From positions 1 through 8,297 of the forward strand of contig JAJYRW010000058.1 in assembly GCA_021793895.1 (NCBI GenBank): 8,297 nucleotides of DNA. The letters run 5' to 3'. The translations under genes were made by a program, and so were the position numbers. The notes under the pieces were generated by a model. It saw only the letters and a program-made list of their open reading frames with translations, ran no database searches and was not told where the DNA came from. Shown piece after piece: positions 1-5,444 of the stretch (position 1 is the stretch's first letter; each line of letters opens with the position of its first letter). Origin of the DNA: Actinomycetes bacterium (GTDB lineage Bacteria; Actinomycetota; Actinomycetes; Actinomycetales; JAJYRW01).

Positions 1-435
1 CAAGAAATAGCGCAGCGCGGCATCCCCGTTACGCCCACCCTGTTACAGGTCGGCACATTTTTAGATATCGCGGAGCAGGCAGATGCGAAATTCCCTGCCT
101 TTGCCGCGCGCATGCGCCGGCTGCATGCCCAGCGCTACGAAACAATCGCGATGCTGCACGAAGCGGGAGTATTTTTGCCGGTGGGTACCGATGCGGGAGG
201 AACAATCGCGCATGGGCACATCGCGCAAGAAGCAGCCCAGATGGTGCGCGCTGGCGTGCCGATTCCGGATGTGATCGGCGCAGCAACGTGGCGCGGGCGC
301 CAGTTTCTAAAAGCCCCGGGCTTAGCGGAAAATGAACGGGCTGACTTTGTGACTTATGCCACCGATCCGCTGGCTGATATTTCCGCCCTGGAACGCCCCC
401 AAGCCGTGTTTCTAGCGGGAAATAAGCAGGTTTAA
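1..435 (+). CDS. Amidohydrolase family protein, C-terminal 144 residues (5' end outside window)
   Basis: The frame is open from the first base and ends at TAA 433-435, so only the C-terminal part of a metal-dependent hydrolase is seen. The fragment has the late motifs of the imidazolonepropionase-like amidohydrolase family. A VGTDAG segment (residues 61-66 of the fragment) carries the Asp that in this family binds the metal or acts in catalysis. It is followed by a HGH and a helix with MVRAGVPIPDVIGAAT, and then by the ADFVTYATDPLADI tail that closes the barrel and returns to the small beta domain. The substrate cannot be told from this fragment; family members cleave cyclic amides, dipeptides or related C-N bonds, usually in the cytoplasm. 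An amidohydrolase gene near rpsP is also found in other actinobacteria. The 252-bp gap behind it suggests that it is not part of the rpsP operon. Family assignment is solid; specific function is unknown. Confidence 0.85.
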   Translation, partial: QEIAQRGIPVTPTLLQVGTFLDIAEQADAKFPAFAARMRRLHAQRYETIAMLHEAGVFLPVGTDAGGTIAHGHIAQEAAQMVRAGVPIPDVIGAATWRGRQFLKAPGLAENERADFVTYATDPLADISALERPQAVFLAGNKQV

Positions 436-484
436 GCACCATTTATCGAACGGATCAGGCCTGCTGGTGCGAACCGTGGGAGGG

Positions 485-502
485 GTCATGGATGACTAGT
501 CA
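485..502. repeat. Nested short dyads built from TGAC/GTCA half-sites
   Basis: GTCAT (485-489) and ATGAC (492-496) form a perfect 5-bp inverted repeat with a 2-bp centre. This overlaps the 10-bp palindrome TGACTAGTCA (493-502). The result is three TGAC-type half-sites in alternating orientation within 18 bp, in the gap between the amidohydrolase gene and rpsP. It could be a protein-binding site, but short palindromes also arise by chance and no regulator is indicated. Confidence 0.25.
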
Positions 503-534
503 GTTGCTAAGGGGAGGCCAAACTCGCAAAAGAT

Positions 535-581
535 GGGCGCTTCTGGCAGAATTACGCGCTGTACTAGCTTCGGCAGCGCCC
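535..581 (+). promoter_or_regulatory. Overlapping, mutually exclusive hairpins upstream of rpsP
   Basis: GCGCTG (556-561) can pair with CAGCGC (574-579) around a 12-nt loop. The same 3' arm can instead pair further out, GGGCGCT (535-541) with AGCGCCC (575-581). The next bases are CTCTTTC, only weakly pyrimidine-rich. This might be the terminator of the amidohydrolase gene, or part of a long rpsP leader in which two folds compete. The pairing is directly visible; the role is inferred. No convincing sigma-A promoter was found in this 252-bp gap. The best partial matches are CTGGCA (543-548) with TAGCTT (565-570) at 16-bp spacing, and TTGTCA (590-595) without a good -10. Confidence 0.3.
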
Positions 582-687
582 CTCTTTCGTTGTCATAGCG
601 TGTCCACACTGCCTCAGTTCACGGGCTGATCCCCACAGCCGGTGAAAATTAGAGGAATACGTTTAGGAAACAGGAGAGACCACCCAA

Positions 688-1182
688 GTGGCTGTCAAAA
701 TTCGTTTAAAGCGGCTGGGCAAGATCCGTTCGCCGTTTTACCGCGTTGTCGTCGCCGATTCACGCACCAAGCGTGATGGTCGCGTCATTGAAGAAATTGG
801 GAAGTACAACCCGAACCTCCAACCATCCCTCATTGAATTTGAATCTGAGCGAGTCCAGTACTGGCTCGGAGTGGGCGCTCAGCCCTCGGAGCAGGTTCTG
901 GCGCTGCTGAAGGTTACGGGCGACTGGCAAAAGTTCAAGGGGCTGCCCGGCGCCGAAGGGACTTTGCAGGCCCCGGCTGATAAGGCAGACCCGCAGGAGG
1001 CAATTGCAGCCGCCGATAAGGCAGCCTCTGCCAGCCGCGAAGAGGCCGAAAAGGCCAAGAAGGCCGCCGAGGAAGAAGCCGCAAAAGCGGAAGCCGCTGA
1101 AAAGGCTGAGGCTGAAAAGGCTGAGGCCGCGAGCGAAGAGGACGCCGAAGGCGAATCCGCCGCAGCCGAGCAGGAGAGCTGA
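688..1182 (+). CDS. rpsP: 30S ribosomal protein bS16 with long charged C-terminal tail
   Basis: bS16 is an assembly and structural protein of the 30S subunit that binds 16S rRNA. Residues 1 to about 82 are the complete S16 fold: the start [13 protein letters not shown], then [26 protein letters not shown] and the [13 protein letters not shown] segment. From about residue 95 to 164 the protein is almost only Ala, Glu, Lys, Asp and Ser. This tail is probably one long charged helix or disordered, as in other actinobacterial S16 proteins; many bacterial S16 proteins stop near 80-90 residues. The GTG start at 688 is chosen because the S16 sequence begins exactly there. AGGAG (672-676) lies 11 bases upstream, slightly far. 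The stop is 2 bp before khpA, whose Shine-Dalgarno lies inside the last rpsP codons, so the two genes are very probably cotranscribed and coupled. Confidence 0.97.
   Translation: MAVKIRLKRLGKIRSPFYRVVVADSRTKRDGRVIEEIGKYNPNLQPSLIEFESERVQYWLGVGAQPSEQVLALLKVTGDWQKFKGLPGAEGTLQAPADKADPQEAIAAADKAASASREEAEKAKKAAEEEAAKAEAAEKAEAEKAEAASEEDAEGESAAAEQES
1096..1125 (+). repeat. Perfect 15-bp tandem duplication inside the rpsP tail
   Basis: The 15-bp unit GCTGAAAAGGCTGAG occurs twice back to back (1096-1110 and 1111-1125). It encodes AEKAE twice in the helical tail of bS16. Being a multiple of three, gain or loss of a unit would keep the frame and only change tail length. The sequence identity suggests recent slippage or duplication. 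Confidence 0.9.
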
Positions 1183-1191
1183 TCATGCTCG
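1167..1191 (+). promoter_or_regulatory. Hairpin over the rpsP stop and the khpA start
   Basis: CGAGCA (1167-1172) can pair with TGCTCG (1186-1191), a 6-bp stem. The 13-nt loop holds most of the khpA Shine-Dalgarno AGGAG (1172-1176) and the rpsP stop codon TGA (1180-1182). Two bases of the khpA ATG (1185-1187) are in the stem. Ribosomes finishing rpsP would open this fold, which fits translational coupling of the two genes. The pairing is visible; the regulatory role is inference. Confidence 0.35.
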
Positions 1192-1424
1192 CTGAAGCCC
1201 TCGAGCATCTGGTGCGTGGCATTGTTGATAATCCAGACGATGTCTCCGTAGCGGCAGCGCGCCAGCGGCGTGGCCAACTGTTGAAGGTTCATGTGAACCC
1301 GGAGGACCTGGGCCGGGTTATTGGTCGAGGTGGTCGAACAGCTCGCGCGCTTCGTACGGTGGTAGCCGCAATAAATGACGGTGCACCGGTTCGCGTGGAC
1401 GTTGTCGACGTCGACCGAAACTAG
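1185..1424 (+). CDS. khpA: KH-domain RNA-binding protein KhpA
   Basis: A 79-residue single KH-domain protein. The RNA-gripping GxxG loop is seen as VIGRGGRTARALR, with GRGG at residues 47-50, preceded by the HVNPEDLGR strand and turn typical of the family. In Firmicutes KhpA pairs with KhpB (EloR/Jag) and binds many small RNAs, affecting cell division and elongation; the partner is not in this window. The length is normal for the family (about 75-80 residues). The start is ATG 1185 with AGGAG at 1172-1176, 8 bases upstream and inside the rpsP end. Placement between rpsP and rimM is conserved in Actinobacteria and Firmicutes and suggests a role linked to ribosome or RNA metabolism. Identification is strong; the physiological role in actinobacteria is less well defined. 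Confidence 0.94.
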   Translation: MLAEALEHLVRGIVDNPDDVSVAAARQRRGQLLKVHVNPEDLGRVIGRGGRTARALRTVVAAINDGAPVRVDVVDVDRN

Positions 1425-1445
1425 CGGTCTTAGCGCACGGATGAT

Positions 1446-1478
1446 TTGGGGCTCGGCCTGTTTCAGGTCGGGCCCCGA
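1446..1478 (+). terminator. Strong stem-loop between khpA and rimM (attenuator or processing structure)
   Basis: GGGGCTCGGCCTG (1448-1460) pairs over its full 13-base length with CAGGTCGGGCCCC (1464-1476): 11 Watson-Crick pairs and two G-U pairs, around a 3-nt TTT loop. Two more outer pairs (1447-1477 G-U and 1446-1478 T-A) are possible. No T-run follows (GATGCTTAATTG), so it is not a textbook intrinsic terminator, though U-poor terminators have been described in actinobacteria. It ends 12 bases before the rimM Shine-Dalgarno. It may lower read-through into rimM-trmD or stabilise the 3' end of an rpsP-khpA transcript. The structure is very clear; its function is inferred. Confidence 0.65.
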
Positions 1479-1490
1479 TGCTTAATTGCA

Positions 1491-1495
1491 AGGGG
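1491..1495 (+). promoter_or_regulatory. rimM ribosome binding site that decides the start
   Basis: AGGGG sits 7 bases before ATG 1503. It supports that start over the in-frame TTG at 1446, which would lie at the base of the hairpin and add 19 residues absent from the RimM family. Confidence 0.75.
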
Positions 1496-1502
1496 CGAAT
1501 GC

Positions 1503-2093
1503 ATGCAAGTGGTGGTCGCTGTCATAACGCGCCCGCACGGCTTAAAGGGTGATGTGGCACTGGAGCTGCGCACGGATAGTCCACAACAGCGTTTTATTGC
1601 CGGCGCGACGTTTCACACTTCAGATGGGCGACAATTAACGCTGCGTCGCGGGTGGCAGCATTCCGGACGCTGGCTCGTGGCGTTTCGTGAGGTCGCAGAT
1701 CGAACCGGTGCCGAAGAACTGCGCGGCCTGGAACTGCGCATCGACGCGCCGGCCTCCGATGAAGAGGATGCCTGGTACCCGCACGAGTTGGCGGGGCTGC
1801 CTGTGGAACTCCTTACCGGCCAAAAGGTCGGGGAAGTAATTGGGATCGAGCACCTGCCGGTCCAAGATGCCCTCGTAATACGGGAGCCCTCTGGAGCTCA
1901 AACACTGATACCGATGGTGCGGCAACTCATACCGCACATCGATGTTGCCGGTGGGCTGGTGCGCATTGACCCACCCGCGGGCCTCCTGGCCGACTTACCC
2001 GACCCGGATGAAGGCGGGGATGGTGCCGGCAGCGATTTACTACGGGAGCGTGGGGAAGTGGGCCCAGATTCGAAAAGGGGACGCACAACATGA
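1503..2093 (+). CDS. rimM: Ribosome maturation factor RimM
   Basis: RimM binds uS19 and the 30S head during late 16S rRNA processing. The 196-residue protein has the expected two domains. The N-terminal RimM barrel (about residues 1-85) opens with [23 protein letters not shown] and later shows [17 protein letters not shown]. The C-terminal PRC-barrel-like domain (about 90-165) carries [20 protein letters not shown] and the segment [14 protein letters not shown] tail of roughly 30 residues (from about 166), rich in Asp, Glu and Gly and ending basic (KRGRTT), extends past the fold, making the protein longer than the usual 165-180 residues. The start is ATG 1503 with a good Shine-Dalgarno. The stop overlaps the trmD start by four bases (ATGA), so the two are translationally coupled. 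A strong hairpin precedes the gene, which may set its level below that of rpsP. Confidence 0.95.
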   Translation: MQVVVAVITRPHGLKGDVALELRTDSPQQRFIAGATFHTSDGRQLTLRRGWQHSGRWLVAFREVADRTGAEELRGLELRIDAPASDEEDAWYPHELAGLPVELLTGQKVGEVIGIEHLPVQDALVIREPSGAQTLIPMVRQLIPHIDVAGGLVRIDPPAGLLADLPDPDEGGDGAGSDLLRERGEVGPDSKRGRTT

Positions 2094-2878
2094 CGAGCCC
2101 CGCTTCGCCCGCCATGCGGATCGACGTGGTGAGCATTTTTCCCCAGTATCTTCAGCCTCTTGAACTCTCGCTTGTTGGCAAGGCGCGGAATAGGGGATTG
2201 GTGAGCGTCGCCGTCCATAATCTGCGCGATTGGACCACCGATCGCCACCGCACCGTAGATGACACACCCTACGGGGGTGGGGCAGGAATGGTCATGAAGG
2301 CGGATGTGTGGGGGCGGGCTTTGGATGAAACCCTCAGCGATAATGCCCACCTGTTAATCCCCACGCCCGCAGGGCGCGTTTTCGACCAGCGCATGGCGGA
2401 AGAGCTCGCCTTAGATCCACACCTAGTTTTGGCATGCGGCCGCTATGAAGGAATAGACTCGCGCGTGGCACAGCACTATCAAAACAGCCATCGCGTTACG
2501 GAATTTTCAATTGGCGACTACGTGCTCAACGGGGGCGAATCCGCTGCACTAGTGCTAATTGAGGCAGTTGTGCGCTTGCTACCGGGCGTCTTGGGCAACC
2601 CGCAGTCGGCAGTGGAAGAATCCCATAATCGCGCCGGAACTCTGGAAGCGCCGATGTATACCAAGCCCTCGGTATGGCGCGGTTTGGAAGTGCCAGAAGT
2701 ATTGGTCTCGGGCAATCACGCGCTGGTAGATCAGTGGCGTAAAGAACAAGCACTGCGCAGGACTGCGCAGATTCGGCCCGATTTGCTGCATAAGCTTAAT
2801 ATTGCGCATTTAAGTGCCCAGCAGCTGGAGCTTTTAGCCCAATTGCGCCAGGAATCAGCTGCCGAGGATGATAAGTAA
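2090..2878 (+). CDS. trmD: tRNA (guanine-N1)-methyltransferase TrmD
   Basis: TrmD uses S-adenosylmethionine to make m1G37 in tRNAs reading CNN-type codons, which prevents +1 frameshifting. The 262-residue protein has all hallmark motifs of this SPOUT (trefoil-knot) enzyme: [22 protein letters not shown] near residues 42-63, the knot segment [12 protein letters not shown] (114-125), [13 protein letters not shown] (138-150), LEAPMYTKP (185-193) and [17 protein letters not shown] (201-217). Asp143 in GDY corresponds to the catalytic Asp169 of the E. coli enzyme. The start is ATG 2090, overlapping the rimM stop; AAGGGG at 2075-2080 lies 9 bases upstream. An internal ATG at 2114 begins the conserved [10 protein letters not shown] segment but has no Shine-Dalgarno of its own. 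The enzyme acts as a dimer in the cytoplasm and is essential or nearly so in most bacteria. Confidence 0.97.
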   Translation: MTSPASPAMRIDVVSIFPQYLQPLELSLVGKARNRGLVSVAVHNLRDWTTDRHRTVDDTPYGGGAGMVMKADVWGRALDETLSDNAHLLIPTPAGRVFDQRMAEELALDPHLVLACGRYEGIDSRVAQHYQNSHRVTEFSIGDYVLNGGESAALVLIEAVVRLLPGVLGNPQSAVEESHNRAGTLEAPMYTKPSVWRGLEVPEVLVSGNHALVDQWRKEQALRRTAQIRPDLLHKLNIAHLSAQQLELLAQLRQESAAEDDK

Positions 2879-2902
2879 AACTTCGCTATGACCTGCCGCG
2901 AC

Positions 2903-2932
2903 CAACCCGATTACCCACGGGGTGGGCTGTTG
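2903..2932 (+). terminator. Weak hairpin behind trmD
   Basis: CCCAC (2914-2918) and GTGGG (2922-2926) form a 5-bp stem with a GGG loop. CAAC (2903-2906) and GTTG (2929-2932) can close an outer stem across an internal loop. No T-tract follows. It may help end the rpsP-trmD transcript, but it is a modest structure. Confidence 0.25.
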
Positions 2933-2938
2933 TGGCAA

Positions 2939-2944
2939 TATAGT
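2939..2944 (+). promoter_or_regulatory. Possible -10 element TATAGT upstream of rplS
   Basis: TATAGT matches the sigma-A -10 consensus TATAAT at five of six positions. No convincing -35 lies 16-18 bp upstream and there is no extended -10 TG. It is a secondary candidate next to the better element at 3019-3027. Confidence 0.25.
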
Positions 2945-2990
2945 GCGGCGGTGTGTGTTGAACCTCTGCCATGGGGGAGTGTTCACCAAT

Positions 2991-3008
2991 TGAACTTGCA
3001 TAAGTTCA
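2991..3008. promoter_or_regulatory. 18-bp dyad, possible operator upstream of rplS
   Basis: TGAACTT (2991-2997) and AAGTTCA (3002-3008) are a perfect 7-bp inverted repeat around GCAT. One G-T and one A-T pair could extend it to 2989-3010. It covers the region where a -35 would lie for the extended -10 at 3019-3027, a position where a bound protein could block or assist RNA polymerase. A further TTGAAC (2959-2964) lies 31 bp upstream of the TTGAAC at 2990-2995. The regulator is unknown. Confidence 0.4.
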
Positions 3009-3018
3009 GTACGCCGGT

Positions 3019-3027
3019 TGATAAAAT
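3019..3027 (+). promoter_or_regulatory. rplS: Extended -10 promoter for rplS
   Basis: TGATAAAAT fits the extended -10 pattern TGnTAnAAT, with TAAAAT (3022-3027) matching TATAAT at five of six positions. The -35 region is poor, as is common when an extended -10 is present. Transcription would start near 3034, giving a leader of about 58 nt. That leader begins with a possible small hairpin, GGGTTT (3033-3038) with AAGCCC (3046-3051). It would give rplS and the genes behind it their own promoter, separate from the rpsP operon. Confidence 0.5.
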
Positions 3028-3080
3028 ACTTAGGGTTTGTTGTTTAAGCCCCCGAACGCGTCTCTGACCTGTGGCAGAAC

Positions 3081-3086
3081 GAGGAG
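3081..3086 (+). promoter_or_regulatory. rplS ribosome binding site that decides the start
   Basis: GAGGAG lies 5 bases before ATG 3092. It selects that start over the in-frame GTG at 3071, which lies upstream of the Shine-Dalgarno and would add seven residues not seen at the start of bL19 proteins. Confidence 0.8.
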
Positions 3087-3091
3087 TAATC

Positions 3092-3451
3092 ATGCACAAG
3101 CTCGATCCTATCGACGCAGCTTCCCTGCGGGATGACATTCCCGAATTCCGTGCCGGTGACACCGTAAAGGTGCACGTGAAGGTTACAGAGGGTGAGCGCA
3201 CGCGTATTCAGATTTTCCAGGGTGTCGTTTTGGCCCGTAAGGGTTCGGGTGTGCGTGAGTCCTTTACCGTGCGCAAGGTCGCTTTCGGTGTTGGTGTTGA
3301 GCGCACCTTCCCAGTGCACACGCCCACCATTGAGCAGATCGAGATCGTCACCCGTGGCGATGTGCGGCGGGCCAAGCTCTACTACCTGCGCCACCTGCGC
3401 GGTAAGGCCACCCGCATTCGCGAGAAGCGCGAGACTTCCCCGGCTAAGTAG
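3092..3451 (+). CDS. rplS: 50S ribosomal protein bL19
   Basis: bL19 is a 50S protein at the subunit interface, contributing to a bridge with the 30S. The 119-residue product is of normal length and complete. It shows an N-terminal helix ([18 protein letters not shown]), then the barrel segment [20 protein letters not shown], the core [20 protein letters not shown] (41-60), [17 protein letters not shown] (62-78) and the C-terminal [18 protein letters not shown] (95-112), all typical of the family. It follows trmD at a distance of 213 bp rather than directly as in E. coli, and the gap contains a likely promoter, so its expression may be set independently of rimM-trmD. Within the gene, codons are less varied (many CGT/CGC, GGT and AAG), as expected for a highly expressed protein. 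Confidence 0.97.
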   Translation: MHKLDPIDAASLRDDIPEFRAGDTVKVHVKVTEGERTRIQIFQGVVLARKGSGVRESFTVRKVAFGVGVERTFPVHTPTIEQIEIVTRGDVRRAKLYYLRHLRGKATRIREKRETSPAK

Positions 3452-3473
3452 GTCCGGTGGGATGAAGGCCTAA

Positions 3474-4193
3474 GTGAGACATGCTGCAGGGCCAGATCGC
3501 GAAAACGCGACATCCACACCGCGCGGCAGCGCTGCACGTGGGTTCATAGGCTGGCTTCGAGAAGTAGGAATTGTAGTCGGCCTTGCCCTCGTTATCTCGT
3601 TCCTAGTTAAAACTTTCCTGCTCCAAGCGTTCTATATTCCCAGTGAATCTATGGAGCAGACCCTGCTGCGCGGCGATCGGGTGATCGTCAACAAGATCGG
3701 GGCCAGCAAAGTAAACCGCGGCGATATTGTGGTTTTCACAGATCCGAGTAACTGGCTGGGAAGCCACAGCGCATCAGACCAGTCCGGCGGATTTCTCAAC
3801 TCCATTTTGACCTTTATCGGTGTGCTACCCCAAGACGATGGGGAGCATCTAATAAAACGAGTCGTTGGTGTTGGGGGCGATAATGTCGCCTGCTGCGATG
3901 AAGAGGGACGACTGACCGTAAACGGCACCGCGCTGGATGAGACTTACCTCGCCCCCGGCAGCATCCCGCACACAATCGAGTTCGAGACAACCGTTCCCGA
4001 TGGCTACCTTTGGGTTATGGGCGACAACCGATCACATTCAGGCGATTCACGCATGCATCAGGGGGATCCGGGTGGGGGAGCCGTATCTGAAGACCGCGTT
4101 GTTGGAATAGCGTTTGTGCGCGTTTGGCCGCTGGACCGAATGGGTATTTTGAAACAACCCTCCGAGGTGTTTTCCGCCGTTGAACCGCAGTGA
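3474..4193 (+). CDS. lepB: Type I signal peptidase (LepB/SipS family)
   Basis: This enzyme removes signal peptides from proteins exported by Sec and Tat, acting on the outer face of the cytoplasmic membrane. The 239-residue protein has a short cytoplasmic N terminus and one transmembrane helix (about residues 31-53, VGIVVGLALVISFLVKTFLL). The S26 catalytic domain follows. Box B is IPSESMEQTL with nucleophile Ser59, and box D is LIKRVVGVGGD with general base Lys128. Box E is GDNRSHSGDSR (183-193). A GIAFVRVWPLDRMG segment near the C terminus is typical of actinobacterial LepB. A CC pair (140-141) in the extracytoplasmic domain is of unknown meaning. The GTG start at 3474 has AAGG at 3465-3468, 5 bases upstream. 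Only 22 bp separate it from rplS and 28 bp from rnhB, so it is probably in one operon with both. Confidence 0.95.
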   Translation: MRHAAGPDRENATSTPRGSAARGFIGWLREVGIVVGLALVISFLVKTFLLQAFYIPSESMEQTLLRGDRVIVNKIGASKVNRGDIVVFTDPSNWLGSHSASDQSGGFLNSILTFIGVLPQDDGEHLIKRVVGVGGDNVACCDEEGRLTVNGTALDETYLAPGSIPHTIEFETTVPDGYLWVMGDNRSHSGDSRMHQGDPGGGAVSEDRVVGIAFVRVWPLDRMGILKQPSEVFSAVEPQ

Positions 4194-4221
4194 CTTATTC
4201 GATTCGTCCGTGTGATTGCTC

Positions 4222-4983
4222 ATGAGCACCCCACCCAGTCTGCGTCGCGAACGTCAACTTTTGCGCGAAATTCCTGCCGTGACGGGCAGGGCTGCCCTAA
4301 TCGCGGGAATGGATGAGGTCGGGCGCGGGGCGCTGGCTGGTCCGGTAACAGTTGGCGTGGTCATAGTGGGGTTAGATACCCGCACGGCTCCCATCGGATT
4401 ACGAGATTCCAAACTGCTAACCGCCCTGCGGCGCGAGGAATTATCTGTGCCCTTGCGGATGTGGGGTGTGGCCCGCGGCGTGGGGCACGCAAGCAACTTA
4501 GAAATTGACGCGCTGGGCATCACCAGCGCATTGGCCCTGGCCGGCTTGCGCGCGCTAGAAAGCAGTGGCACAACTCCCGATGCGATCTTGCTGGATGGGC
4601 ATCATGACTGGCTCTCACCGCCGCAGGATTTATTTACTGAACTGTGCCGGGAAGACGAGCCGCGCGATGTGCTGGCAATAAAGCGCCAAGCAGTATTACC
4701 AAATACTCCCCGTGTGCACACCGTCATCGGCGGCGATATGAGCTGTGCCTCGATTGCGGCAGCAAGCGTTTTGGCGAAGGTCGAACGCGACGCCATCATG
4801 GTCCAACTTGCGCGCCATCCAGCGCACGCGCCCTACGGCTGGGACGGCAATAAAGGCTATGGCGCGGCAACGCATTTAACAGCGCTGCGCGAACTGGGAG
4901 CCTGTGATCATCATCGGCGCTCTTGGGATCTGCAGTGCGGCCCAAAAAGCGTGCAATGCGGTGCGTCGAGCGCGCACCTTTAA
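4222..4983 (+). CDS. rnhB: Ribonuclease HII
   Basis: RNase HII cuts 5' of ribonucleotides embedded in DNA, starting ribonucleotide excision repair, and also cuts RNA in RNA-DNA hybrids. In the 253-residue product the metal-binding residues are all present: Asp31 and Glu32 in AGMDEVGRGALAGPV, Asp125 in ILLDGHHDWL, and Asp172 in IGGDMSCASIAAASVLAKVERD (169-190). RDSKLL (61-66), DALGITSALALAGLRAL and the C-terminal YGWDGNKGYGAATHLTALRELGACDHHRRSW complete the family signature. Length is between the E. coli (198) and mycobacterial (about 264) proteins. ATG 4222 is chosen because LRRERQLLRE just before the core matches actinobacterial homologues. No Shine-Dalgarno is seen, and a TTG at 4216 would add only two residues. 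The start is therefore less certain than the identity. Confidence 0.94.
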   Translation: MSTPPSLRRERQLLREIPAVTGRAALIAGMDEVGRGALAGPVTVGVVIVGLDTRTAPIGLRDSKLLTALRREELSVPLRMWGVARGVGHASNLEIDALGITSALALAGLRALESSGTTPDAILLDGHHDWLSPPQDLFTELCREDEPRDVLAIKRQAVLPNTPRVHTVIGGDMSCASIAAASVLAKVERDAIMVQLARHPAHAPYGWDGNKGYGAATHLTALRELGACDHHRRSWDLQCGPKSVQCGASSAHL

Positions 4984-5006
4984 CACAGATGGGTCATGAT
5001 GGCTAA

Positions 5007-5312
5007 GTGAGTGCTGATGACTTGGAAAATTACGAAACGAACATGGAACTCGCGCTCTATCGCGAATATCGCGATGTGGTCGGGTTATTCGCGTACGTAG
5101 TTGAAACCGAACGACGTTTTTACCTCGCAAACCAGGTCGATTTGCAGGTGCGCTCTGCCGGCGGCGAAGTCTTCTTCGAACTCCTTTTAGAAGACGCCTG
5201 GGTTTGGGATGTTTACCGTTCCGCGCGCTTCGTGAAGACCGTGCGCGTGGTCACGTTCAAAGACGTCAACGTCGAAGAGCTTGCTAAAGCCGATATGGAA
5301 GTGCCGAACTAG
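5007..5312 (+). CDS. DUF2469 family protein (Rv2901c-like), function unknown
   Basis: A 101-residue protein of the DUF2469 family, which is typical of Actinobacteria and usually sits directly behind rnhB, as here (23-bp gap). The whole length is conserved, with recognisable blocks DDLENYETNMELALYREYRDV (residues 4-24), YVVETERRFYLANQVDLQVRS, FFELLLEDAWVWDVYR and FVKTVRVVTFKDVNVEELAKAD. It is acidic, has no signal peptide or membrane segment, and so is probably cytoplasmic. No catalytic motif is evident. GTG 5007 is taken as start because homologues begin with MSA-DLE at this point; the upstream sequence has no clear Shine-Dalgarno. A second in-frame TAG follows 9 bases after the first stop. 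The neighbourhood hints at a link with RNase HII, but this is only inference from gene order. Confidence 0.93.
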   Translation: MSADDLENYETNMELALYREYRDVVGLFAYVVETERRFYLANQVDLQVRSAGGEVFFELLLEDAWVWDVYRSARFVKTVRVVTFKDVNVEELAKADMEVPN

Positions 5313-5330
5313 GGGCTCCGATAGGGGGAG

Positions 5331-5399
5331 TGCCGGACAAGGCCCCGGCAGAGGAGAGCCGGATAAGCGGCGAGCCGCCAATATCTGGCCCGGCAGCTC
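5331..5399 (+). other. GC-rich nested inverted repeats behind the DUF2469 gene (terminator or structured RNA)
   Basis: Complementary arms GCCGG and CCGGC alternate here: GCCGG 5332-5336, CCGGC 5345-5349, GCCGG 5358-5362, CCGGC 5390-5394. One consistent fold has a first hairpin TGCCGG/CCGGCA (5331-5350, 8-nt loop). A second, longer stem GAG-a-GCCGG / CCGGC-ag-CTC (5354-5399) encloses an inner hairpin GCGG-CGAG-CCGC (5367-5378). An alternative pairs 5345-5349 with 5358-5362 and excludes the first hairpin. No T-run follows. It may be a terminator region for the rplS-DUF2469 transcript, a structured untranslated RNA, or GC-rich coincidence. Confidence 0.4.
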
Positions 5400-5435
5400 A
5401 GGCGAGCCCGCCAGGCAATTCGGCGTTTTCCAAAG

Positions 5436-5444
5436 TTATGCACA
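5436..5444 (+). promoter_or_regulatory. DnaA-box consensus match upstream of yraN
   Basis: TTATGCACA matches the bacterial DnaA-box consensus TTATNCACA at all positions. It lies about 94 bp before the yraN start, in the non-coding gap. I saw no second box nearby, so it is not an origin; a single box could allow DnaA-linked control of the yraN-comM-dprA genes. By chance, such a match is expected every few tens of kilobases. Confidence 0.35.

Noticed and set aside
879..1292. Antisense reading frame rich in Ala and Ser opposite rpsP-khpA
   Set aside because: The composition is the complement of the Ala/Glu/Lys-coding tail of rpsP; no independent sign of a gene.
1446..1502. Upstream TTG start for rimM
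   Set aside because: It falls at the base of the hairpin, lacks a ribosome binding site and adds a non-conserved extension.
1898..2350. Antisense reading frame of 150 codons opposite rimM-trmD
   Set aside because: Covers conserved parts of rimM and trmD in the reverse sense, with no family features or ribosome binding site.
2991..3008. LexA/SOS box at the rplS promoter
   Set aside because: The GAAC and GTTC halves are 8 bp apart, whereas the actinobacterial and Gram-positive LexA box has 4 bp between them.
3071..3091. Upstream GTG start for rplS
   Set aside because: It lies before the clear Shine-Dalgarno GAGGAG and adds residues not found at the bL19 N terminus.
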